A stretch of DNA of 49,613 nt from the NCBI GenBank assembly GCA_046349615.1, contig JAXMBZ010000020.1, positions 1 to 49,613 of the forward strand, in the 5' to 3' direction. A model generated the notes under the pieces. The model had not been told where the DNA came from. It was given only the letters and a program-made list of their open reading frames with translations, and did no database searches. Numbering within the stretch: the first letter of the stretch is position 1; every line of letters starts with the position of its first letter. Source of the DNA: JADJNY01 sp046349615. GTDB taxonomy: Bacteria > Planctomycetota > UBA1135 > GCA-002686595. A program made the translations under genes and the position numbers. Of the stretch, positions 17,623-25,223 are shown piece by piece.

Positions 17623-19859
17623 GACGTCGTCATCTCCATTCCCTTGCGCGGGCATTCCGAGACGCAGATCCCGCAGCCCTTGCAGTACGTGTGGTCGAGC
17701 TCGTACCCGTCCGTCGTGCGGCGCACGATCCCCTCGGGGCAGTAGACGAGGCACGTGTCGCAGTGCGTGCAGTGTCCGCACGAGAAGCAACGGTGCGCCT
17801 CGAACGCGTCCTCGAGGCCGAGGTCGACCTCCTGGAACGCGAGCTCGCGCGGCGCGCCGTGCGCGTGCCGCGGACGCGCGGGGAGACGGCGTTCGAAGTG
17901 GTCGAAGCGTACGTCGGTCGAAGGCACGGCGAGGTCGCGATCGGGCCGCTCGAACGCCTCGACGTCGAGCCCGAGCGCGCGCATCACGAGCCCCGCGACC
18001 CGACGGCCGCTGCCGATCGCGTGCGCGACCGTGCCGTCGCCCGTCGCGACGTCGCCCGCGCCGAACACGGCGATCGGTTCGCCCGCCTCGAACACGCGGC
18101 CGTCGCGCAGCTCCCAACCCGCGGGCAGCACGCGCAGGTCGGCCGACTGGCCGAGCGCGAGCAACACGTGGTTGCACGCGAGGCGCTGCATGCGCTGCGT
18201 GACGACCGGCGCGCGGCGTCCGGTCGAGTCGGGCTCGCCGAGCTCGACCTCCGCGAGCTCGATCGCCTCGACGCGCGTCGAGCCGAGGAACGCCGCGGGC
18301 GCGACGAGTTCGCGCAGGACGACGCCTTCGCGTTCCGCTTCGTCGATCTCCTCGCGGATCGCGGGCATCTCGCCGCGCGTGCGGCGGTACGCGACGGTGA
18401 CGCGCTCCGCGCCGACGCGCAACGCGGCGCGCGCGCAGTCCATCGCGGAGTTGCCGCCGCCGAGCACGACGACGTGACCGGAGAGGCGCGCGTCGCCGAC
18501 GAGGTTGACGCGACGCAGGAACGCGAGCCCGTCCTCGACGCCCGCGAGCTTCGACCCCGCGACGTCCAAACCGCGCACGTGCTGCAGCCCCGTCGCGATC
18601 ACGACGGCATCGTGGTCGCGCGCGAGGCGACGCAGCTCCTCGCCGGCGATCGAGCGGCCGTAGCGCGTCTCGATGCCGAGGTCCGCGAGGAAGCCGAGCT
18701 CGCGCTCGAGCACCGTGCGCGGCAGTCGATAGCTCGGGATGCCCGTCGCGAGCAGCCCGCCGAGCTTCCGCTCGCGTTCGTGGATCGTCGCTCGATGTCC
18801 GGCGCGCGCGAGCGTCCACGCCGCGGCGAGACCCGCGGGGCCGCCGCCGACGATCGCGACGTGGAGTCGGCGACTCGGCGTGGGTACGTCGACGCGCGGC
18901 GCGGTGGCGTCGGCGATCCAACGCTCGAGCCCGCGGATGTTGACCGAGCCGTCGTATTCGGCGCGGTTGCAGCCTTCCATGCACGGCGCGGGGCAGACGC
19001 GCCCGCACGTGCCGGGGAGCGGCGTCGTCGCGCGCAGCACGGCGCCCGCGCGCTCGCCGCCGTCGCGCGCGAGGGCTTGCACGAAGCCGACGACGTCGTT
19101 GCCCGCGGGACACCACGCGTTGCAGGGCGCGGGATGCTCGCGATAGCGCGGACGCTGGCTGCTCCACGTGCCCGTGCGGAGCCCGGTCGGCGCGCTCGCG
19201 ACGTGCTCGGTGAGCGGTTCGACCGCGACGGGAGCGGCGGTCGGTCCCGATCGCGCGGGGCTCGGCGCAGGAGGCGCGCTCGACGGAGCCGCGGTTGCGC
19301 GCGGCGTGAACTCGAGGCTCGGCGCGCGCACGCTCACGCTCTCCCACGCTTCGCGCGCTGCGGCGAAGTTGCCGAGGAAGCCGAGCGCGCGGTACGTCGC
19401 TTCGAGCACGTCGAGCGGGATGCCCGCGACGCGCGCGAACGCACCGGCGATCGTCGTGTTCACGATGACGACGGTCTTCGTGCCGATGCCGTGGCGCCGC
19501 GCGATCGCCGTCGCGTCGACGGTCGCGAGCGTGAACGACGCGAAGCGCGCGTCGAAGCTCGCGGTCGGCGCGCTCGTGTTGACGAGCAGGATCCCGCCGC
19601 GCGCGAGCCCGTCGAGCACGTCCGCTCCGAGCAAATGCTCGTCGAGCACGACGACGTGGTCGGGCCGATACACCTTGTTGCGGTTCGTCACCGGCGCGTC
19701 GTCGACGCGGGTGTACGCGCGGACCGGCGCGCCCGACCGTTCTCCCGCGTAGTCGCCGAAGGTTTGGACGTGCTTCCCGAGTCGGGCGTAGCACGCGGCC
19801 AGGAGCTTGGCGCAGGTCACGCCGCCTTGGCCTCCGCGTCCGTGCAGTCGAATCTCCAT
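17619..19859 (-). CDS. Three-part fusion: PorG (gamma) - GltD-like NAD(P)H/FAD oxidoreductase - PorD-like 2[4Fe-4S] ferredoxin
   Basis: 746 aa, starting MEIRLHGRGGQGGVTCAK. Residues 1-180 are a complete gamma subunit. A Pro/Ala linker (181-235) follows. Residues about 240-650 are a GltD/DsrL-type flavoprotein: Fe-S ligands C246, C250, C285, C289, C293 and C297; FAD site VGGGPAG around 337-343; and the second nucleotide site LGGGNSA 466-472. YRR at 491-493 fits NADP(H) preference. Residues 690-740 are a ferredoxin with C697/C700/C703/C707 and C726/C729/C732/C736, plus C691 and C694. It precedes porA with an ATGA overlap. I infer a subunit that binds PorAB and moves electrons internally between TPP, Fe-S and FAD to NAD(P). 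The upstream frame is open, but the PorG start fixes the N-terminus. Confidence 0.92.
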   Translation of the reverse strand: MEIRLHGRGGQGGVTCAKLLAACYARLGKHVQTFGDYAGERSGAPVRAYTRVDDAPVTNRNKVYRPDHVVVLDEHLLGADVLDGLARGGILLVNTSAPTASFDARFASFTLATVDATAIARRHGIGTKTVVIVNTTIAGAFARVAGIPLDVLEATYRALGFLGNFAAAREAWESVSVRAPSLEFTPRATAAPSSAPPAPSPARSGPTAAPVAVEPLTEHVASAPTGLRTGTWSSQRPRYREHPAPCNAWCPAGNDVVGFVQALARDGGERAGAVLRATTPLPGTCGRVCPAPCMEGCNRAEYDGSVNIRGLERWIADATAPRVDVPTPSRRLHVAIVGGGPAGLAAAWTLARAGHRATIHERERKLGGLLATGIPSYRLPRTVLERELGFLADLGIETRYGRSIAGEELRRLARDHDAVVIATGLQHVRGLDVAGSKLAGVEDGLAFLRRVNLVGDARLSGHVVVLGGGNSAMDCARAALRVGAERVTVAYRRTRGEMPAIREEIDEAEREGVVLRELVAPAAFLGSTRVEAIELAEVELGEPDSTGRRAPVVTQRMQRLACNHVLLALGQSADLRVLPAGWELRDGRVFEAGEPIAVFGAGDVATGDGTVAHAIGSGRRVAGLVMRALGLDVEAFERPDRDLAVPSTDVRFDHFERRLPARPRHAHGAPRELAFQEVDLGLEDAFEAHRCFSCGHCTHCDTCLVYCPEGIVRRTTDGYELDHTYCKGCGICVSECPRKGMEMTTS

Positions 19860-20459
19860 CGCCGCCGCGTTCCGAAGGAGCCTCGAGATGCTCCCGCGCG
19901 CGAGCTCGGCTCCGGAGTGCGCCGCGGGTGTGGCGAACGTCGCTTCGAGGTCGACGATAGAGCTCCGCGGCGACGGCGGGCCTTCGTCGTTGGGAGCAGG
20001 GGTGCGGGAACGTGGGCCGAGCGCCGAACTCCTCCGCGACCGCCGCGTCGCATCCGACGGCGCGCGCCCGCGGCTCCCGGTTCCCTCGCGGCGGGGGCCG
20101 GCGGCGTCCGGCGGCCGGGTCGAGCGCGGCCGGGTGCGGAGCCGTCGAGGGGGGCCGGCGACGCGTCGTGGGGGAGCTGGACCGAGCTGCGCCGGTCGAC
20201 GGTGCCGTGAACGGCAGAGTGCCGGGGCTCGAGCGGCCCGCGGCGCTCCTTCCTTAATAGAGCCACGACCGTCGAGGCACCGGCCGACCGCCTCCTCCAA
20301 GGGAACCTGAAGCGAAGATGCTGCGTCTGGAGTAGTTTGAAAGTGGACCGTGGTGCTCTCGGACGCTGTTTCCCCGGTGGGAGGGCGTCTGGCGGTCCGT
20401 TCACGGGGGGCGGCTCGAGCCGCCCAGGCGTTCCCTCACTCATCAGGAGATTCGGTTCG
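19860..20459. other. Divergent intergenic region
   Basis: 600 bp between the por operon start and the first tandem secreted-protein gene. Frames are open but translate to Arg/Pro-rich nonsense. The only visible structures are a perfect 18-bp palindrome at 20408-20425 and the ribosome-binding site AGGAGA just before 20460. Promoters for both directions should be here; TTAATA near 20255 and TTGAAA near 20337 are isolated AT-rich spots that I cannot assemble into a convincing promoter. Confidence 0.5.
20408..20425. promoter_or_regulatory. Perfect 18-bp palindrome in the 5' leader
   Basis: GGGCGGCTCGAGCCGCCC lies 35 bp upstream of the start codon at 20460. It could be an operator for a dimeric regulator or a leader hairpin; there is no loop, so as RNA it would fold less well. 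No regulator is identified. Confidence 0.3.
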
Positions 20460-22520
20460 ATGCATTTCCAGCTCACGCGCGGCCTCGGGGCCGTCGCTTC
20501 CGTCCTCGCGCTGGCCGTCGCGGCCTCGGCGCAGGGTTCGAACGACTGCGCGACGGCGACGGTCATCGCGGGTACCGGCACGTTCAACGTCGTGACGACG
20601 GGCGCGACCGACAGCGCCCAGCAGAGCGGCACCTGCCCGACCTCGCACAACGACGTGTGGTTCAAATGGGTCGCGCCGTCGACCGACACGTTCACGCTCG
20701 CGACCTGCAGCGGCATCTCGGCCGACAGCGTGATCGCGGTCTATCAGGCGAACGGCTGCCCGGTCTCCGGCAACCTGGTCGGCTGCAACGACGACAACTG
20801 CGGCCTGCAGTCGTCGGTGCAGTTCAACGGCACGTCCGGCACGACGTACATGCTCCAGCTCGGCGCCTACGGCGGAACGACGACGTACACCGGCACGTTC
20901 ACGCTGGGCGTGACGCAGCCGCCGCAGGCGTGCGGCCCGAATACGGGGCCCGACGTCATCACGGGTGAGCTGCTCGACATCTTGAACGTCGCGCCCGTCG
21001 GCGGCATCGACGCGATCGCGATCGGCACCGAGTCGTGCAACCTCGGCAACGCGGTGTGCAACTGGATCTCGAACACGAACGCGCACCCGGTGATCCGCCA
21101 GAACGCCTACCGCTACAAGGCGGTCAACGGTTCGGGGCGCTTCGAGCAGGTCGGCCTCTCGTGGTGCAAGAACGCGTTCAGCTCGCTGCAGCTCTCGGCG
21201 TGCTGCACGTGCCAGCCGGGCGGCGATGGCTCGCACCTCGGCGTCGGCTGCTCCGACCCGTACGGCTCCGGCCTCAACGGCGATCAGTCGAACCCCGAGC
21301 CGAACTACATGATCAACGCGCACACGGGCGCGTTCACGTATCCGCCGAACAACGTGGCGGTCTCGGGCGCGGTCGCGCGCCGTTGCCAGATCGCCTCGAC
21401 GGACGTCGAGAACACGGGAACCGGCACGCGCTACTTCGGCGAGGGTCACTACGTGACGGCCGACGACGCGCTCGCGGGCAACCAGAACAACAACGTCTCG
21501 TACCGCGAGATGACCTGCGCTTCCGGATCGTTCGCGTTCACCGGCACGACGCAGCGCACGCTTCCCGCGATCCGCGCCTGGGCGGTCGCCGAGTCCGGCG
21601 TGACGCTGACGGACGTGCAGGTGTCGGGCGACGGCCTGATCACCGTCGGCTCGAAGGCGACGAGCCTCGGCGGCGGCACGTGGCACTACGAGTACGCGGT
21701 CTACAACATGAACAGCGACCGCAACGTCGGCTCGTTCAGCGTGCCGTGCCCCGTGGGCGCGACGGTGACGAACATCGGGTTCCACGACGTCGGTTACCAC
21801 GACAACGACGGCAGCGGCTCGGCGAACTTCTCGGGCACGGACTGGGTCGGCACGTTCGCGAGCGGTGCGGTGACGTGGGCGTGCGAGACGCAGGCGCAGA
21901 ACGCGCTCGCGAACGCGATCCGCTGGGGCTCGCTCTACAACTTCCGCTTCGACGCGAACGTGGCTCCGACGAGCGGCGTCACGACGTTCGGCCTTTGGAA
22001 GACGGGCGTCCCGGCGAGCTTGACGGCGGCCGGCGACGTGCCGGGTGCGAGCGCGTTCAGCGCGTTCTGCCTCGGCGACGGCACGGGCACGGCTTGCCCG
22101 TGCGGCAACAACGGCACCGCAGGCCGTGGTTGCGCGAACTCGTCGTTCGCGGCGGGCGCGCTGCTCGCGGGCTCGGGCACGGCGAGCGTCACGGCGGACA
22201 CCGCGGTGCTCACGGCGTCGAGCATGACGGGCGCGACGTGCGTGTTCTTCCAGGGCACCGCGCAACAGGCGCCGGTCGTGGTCGACGACGGTCTCGGCTG
22301 CGTGACGGGCACGGTGATCCGTCTCGGCACGAAGTCGGTTGCGGCGAACGCGAGCTCGTTCCCGCAGGTCGGCGACCCGCTGATCAGCGTGCGCGGCGCG
22401 CTGCCGGGTGCGGGCGGGACGCGCTACTACCAGTGCTTCTACCGCAACGCGGTCGCGGCGTTCTGCCCGCCCGCGACGAGCAACCGCACGAACGGCGTCG
22501 TGATCACCTGGGCGCCTTGA
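20460..22520 (+). CDS. Secreted Cys-rich protein of a planctomycete-type family, tandem copy 1
   Basis: 686 aa. The ATG at 20460 follows AGGAGA at 9 bp. Residues 1-22 are a signal peptide ending VAASAQG. Residues about 23-155 resemble the pre-peptidase C-terminal (PPC) beta-sandwich (DCATATVI, NDVWFKWVAPSTDTFTLATC, TYMLQLGAY). A middle domain of about 400 residues carries conserved islands (CGPNTGPDVI, SDPYGSGLNG, GEGHYVTADD, NQNNN). The C-terminal 125 residues are a compact Cys-rich domain from CPCGN to FCPPATSNRTNGVVITW. It should be exported and disulphide-bonded. No catalytic residues are recognised. It pairs along its whole length with the next gene. A strong hairpin follows the stop. 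Confidence 0.85.
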   Translation: MHFQLTRGLGAVASVLALAVAASAQGSNDCATATVIAGTGTFNVVTTGATDSAQQSGTCPTSHNDVWFKWVAPSTDTFTLATCSGISADSVIAVYQANGCPVSGNLVGCNDDNCGLQSSVQFNGTSGTTYMLQLGAYGGTTTYTGTFTLGVTQPPQACGPNTGPDVITGELLDILNVAPVGGIDAIAIGTESCNLGNAVCNWISNTNAHPVIRQNAYRYKAVNGSGRFEQVGLSWCKNAFSSLQLSACCTCQPGGDGSHLGVGCSDPYGSGLNGDQSNPEPNYMINAHTGAFTYPPNNVAVSGAVARRCQIASTDVENTGTGTRYFGEGHYVTADDALAGNQNNNVSYREMTCASGSFAFTGTTQRTLPAIRAWAVAESGVTLTDVQVSGDGLITVGSKATSLGGGTWHYEYAVYNMNSDRNVGSFSVPCPVGATVTNIGFHDVGYHDNDGSGSANFSGTDWVGTFASGAVTWACETQAQNALANAIRWGSLYNFRFDANVAPTSGVTTFGLWKTGVPASLTAAGDVPGASAFSAFCLGDGTGTACPCGNNGTAGRGCANSSFAAGALLAGSGTASVTADTAVLTASSMTGATCVFFQGTAQQAPVVVDDGLGCVTGTVIRLGTKSVAANASSFPQVGDPLISVRGALPGAGGTRYYQCFYRNAVAAFCPPATSNRTNGVVITWAP

Positions 22521-22977
22521 TGTTCGCGGGCGCGCTCGCCGCGCGTCGAGGCTCGACCTCGACCGCGTGGTGAGCGTGACCCGAGTGCATCGCCGAACCG
22601 AACCGGGCCGGAGCGATCAATGCTCCGGCCCGCTCGTTTCCGCTCGCAGTGGGTGCGTGTGGTGCGCGACAGCGCGCAGGGAGTCTGCGGACGAGCGCGC
22701 GACCTCGCACGCGTAGTGCGTTCGACGGCCGAGCATGCGACGCGCGGCGTGCACGAACGAACGGCGAGCCACGTCGATGCACGATCCGAGACCTCCGTGA
22801 GGTCGTCGCCAACCTCGATCGGAGACGTATCGCGGCTCCGGGCGAGCACGTACCCTGCACGCGCACGAGCGCCGCTCGATTCCGTCGCGCGAGCGGTTGC
22901 CCGACCGTGCAGCGGCGCTAGGGAACGCCGGCCCGGCCCCCGCTTCGTTCGCTCGCATCTCATCGAGGAGAGTTTTC
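22521..22977 (+). other. Intergenic region between the two tandem paralogues
   Basis: 457 bp. It contains the terminator-like hairpin at 22604-22632 and, at the right end, the ribosome-binding site GAGGAG before 22978. The rest has no gene or repeat that I can see. The presence of a terminator suggests that the two paralogues have separate promoters. Confidence 0.55.
22604..22632 (+). terminator. Terminator-like hairpin after tandem copy 1
   Basis: A perfect 11-bp GC-rich stem (CGGGCCGGAGC with GCTCCGGCCCG) has a 7-base loop, 83 bp after the stop at 22520, and is followed by CTCGTTTCC. No long T-run is present, as is usual at this GC content. Confidence 0.65.
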
Positions 22978-25059
22978 ATGCTTGCACCGAGCTCGATCCT
23001 GCGCGCCTTCATCGGCGTGTTGATCCTGTCCACGACGGCTCTTGCCCAAGGATCCGACGACTGTGCAACGGCCCAGTCGATCAGCGGCCTCGGCTCGTTC
23101 CCGTTCAACAACGCAGCCGCGACGCAAGGCGCGCAAGGCCAGGCGAACGCGATCTGCAACTTCTTCGGCAGCACGACGGTCAACCACGACGTGTGGTTCA
23201 CGTGGACGTCGCCCGTGACGGATCAGATCGAGATCGCGACCTGCGGTTCGACCGTCGACACGAAGATGGCGCTGTACGCAGGCAGCGGGTGCCCGAGCGG
23301 GGCGCCGCTCGTGTGCAACGACGATTCGTGCGGGCTCCAGGCGCGGTTCGACTTCGCGGCCACCGCGGGGACGACGTACACGCTCCAACTCGGCACGTTC
23401 CCGAGTTCGTCGGGTGGTTCGGGCAACTTCACGATCGGTGCGATCGTGCCTCCGCCGCCGTGCGGAACGAACACGGGGCCCGACGTGATCGTCGGCGACC
23501 TGATCGACGTGCTCAACGTCACGTCCGCCGGCGGGATCGATGCGGTCGCGCTCGGTACGACGTCGTGCAACGTCGGCACGCAGGTGCTCCAGTGGGTCGC
23601 GGGCACGCCGAACCACCCGGTGATCCGCCAGAACGTCTACAAGTACAAGGTCGTCGGCGGCGCGGGACGCTTCGAGCAAGTCGGGTTGTCGTGGCTCAAG
23701 CACGCGTTCGCCGCGGTGAACGGCAGCCTGTGCTGCACGTGCCAGGGCGGCGGCGGCGGGCTCGGCGTCGGCTGCTCCGATCCGTACGGATCCGGCTTGA
23801 ACGGCAGCCAGGGCGGCGCGGGTCCGAACTGGCAGGTGAACGCGCACACGGGCGGGTTCCCGTATCCGCCGGCGAACCCGGTGTGGAGCGGAGCGACCGC
23901 GCGGCGCTGTCAGATCCCGGTGAGCGCGCTCGAGGCGACCGGCTCGGGGACGACGGCGCGCTTCTTCGGCGAAGGCCACTACGTGACCCCCGACGACGCC
24001 GCTGCGGGCAACCAGAACAACAACGCGTCGTGGCGCGAGATGAACTGCACGGGCACGACCGAGTTCAGTCTCGCGTTCACGAACTCCACGAACCGCGGCG
24101 AGCCCGCGATCCACGCGTGGGCGGTCGCCGAAACCGGCGTCACGCTCCACGACGTGCAGATCGGCGGCGACGGACTGCTCGTCGTCGGGTCGAAGGCGAC
24201 GGACCTCGGCGGCGGCACGTGGCACTACGAGTACGCCGTCTACAACATGAACGCCGATCGCAACGTCGGCACGTTCGCGGTTCCGCTGCCGCAGGGCGTG
24301 ACCGTGACGAACGTCGGCTTCCACGACCCGAGCTACCACGACGGCGACGGCAACGGCAACGTCACGTTCAGCGGCGTCGACTGGGTCGGGAGCGTGCAAC
24401 CGGGTCGCATCACGTGGGCTTGCACTCCGCAGGCGTTCGACAACAACGCGAACGCGATCCGCTGGGGGACGCTCTACAACTTCCGGTTCGACGCGGATGT
24501 CGCGCCGACGACCGGGATCCTGACGCTCGGTCTCTGGAAGCCCGGCATCCCGAACGACGTCACGACGACGGGCGACGTGCCGGGCAACTCGTCCTTCAGT
24601 GTGCTGTGCCTGGGCGACGGGAGCTCGACTCCGTGCCCGTGCGGCAACTCCGGTGACCCGCTCCACGGCTGCGCGAACTCGACGTACGCGTCGGGAGCTC
24701 AGCTCGTCGGCACGGGAAACGGCAGCGTCTCGAACGACACGGTGCGTTTGGACGCGCTGGCCATGACCGGCGGCCTCTGCGTGTTCTTCCAGGGCGACGC
24801 ACAGACGGCGCCGGTGATCGTCGACGACGGCCTCGGCTGCGTCACGGGCTCGATCGTGCGGCTCGAAACGGTCGGCGTCGCCGGCGGCGCGAGCGCGTAT
24901 CCGGCGCCGGGAGATCCCACGCTGAGCGCGCGCGGCGGCGTCAATCCCGCCGGCGGCACCTACTACTACCAGTGCTTCTATCGCAACACCGCTCCGGCGT
25001 TCTGTCCCCCGGCGACGAGCAACCGCACGAACGGCGTCGCGATCACGTGGGCGCCGTAA
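22978..25059 (+). CDS. Secreted Cys-rich protein of a planctomycete-type family, tandem copy 2
   Basis: 693 aa. The ATG at 22978 follows GAGGAG at 8 bp. It has the same architecture as the upstream gene: signal peptide ending LAQGS, PPC-like domain (NHDVWFTWTSPVTDQIEIATC), middle domain with CGTNTGPDVIVG, SDPYGSGLNG, GEGHYVTPDD and NQNNN, and C-terminal Cys-rich domain from CPCGNSG to FCPPATSNRTNGVAITW. Long identical blocks with an otherwise diverged sequence indicate an old tandem duplication under purifying selection. Cysteine positions are largely kept, consistent with disulphides in an exported protein. Function is unknown; a structural or surface role is possible. Confidence 0.85.
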   Translation: MLAPSSILRAFIGVLILSTTALAQGSDDCATAQSISGLGSFPFNNAAATQGAQGQANAICNFFGSTTVNHDVWFTWTSPVTDQIEIATCGSTVDTKMALYAGSGCPSGAPLVCNDDSCGLQARFDFAATAGTTYTLQLGTFPSSSGGSGNFTIGAIVPPPPCGTNTGPDVIVGDLIDVLNVTSAGGIDAVALGTTSCNVGTQVLQWVAGTPNHPVIRQNVYKYKVVGGAGRFEQVGLSWLKHAFAAVNGSLCCTCQGGGGGLGVGCSDPYGSGLNGSQGGAGPNWQVNAHTGGFPYPPANPVWSGATARRCQIPVSALEATGSGTTARFFGEGHYVTPDDAAAGNQNNNASWREMNCTGTTEFSLAFTNSTNRGEPAIHAWAVAETGVTLHDVQIGGDGLLVVGSKATDLGGGTWHYEYAVYNMNADRNVGTFAVPLPQGVTVTNVGFHDPSYHDGDGNGNVTFSGVDWVGSVQPGRITWACTPQAFDNNANAIRWGTLYNFRFDADVAPTTGILTLGLWKPGIPNDVTTTGDVPGNSSFSVLCLGDGSSTPCPCGNSGDPLHGCANSTYASGAQLVGTGNGSVSNDTVRLDALAMTGGLCVFFQGDAQTAPVIVDDGLGCVTGSIVRLETVGVAGGASAYPAPGDPTLSARGGVNPAGGTYYYQCFYRNTAPAFCPPATSNRTNGVAITWAP

Positions 25060-25133
25060 TCGTCGGCCCTGCGTGCATCGGAGCTCGCCGCGGAGCATCC
25101 GCCAAGCTCTGAGACCGCGTTCCGACACCACAC

Positions 25134-25167
25134 CGCGACCGTGTCGCTCTCGGGCGACGCGGTCGCG
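25134..25167 (+). terminator. Terminator-like hairpin after tandem copy 2
   Basis: A 14-bp stem with one mismatch (25134-25147 with 25154-25167) and a 6-base loop lies 74 bp after the stop at 25059 and is followed by TCGTTTCC. The short T-patch after the stem resembles the one after the upstream paralogue's hairpin. Confidence 0.6.
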
Positions 25168-25223
25168 TCGTTTCCGACGTGAGCACGCGCGACGTGCACG
25201 GACGCGCCGTAGCATGGCGCGCC

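Noticed and set aside
20255..20342. Sigma-70-type promoter from TTAATA and TTGAAA patches
   Set aside because: The spacing and order do not fit a -35/-10 pair for either neighbouring gene.
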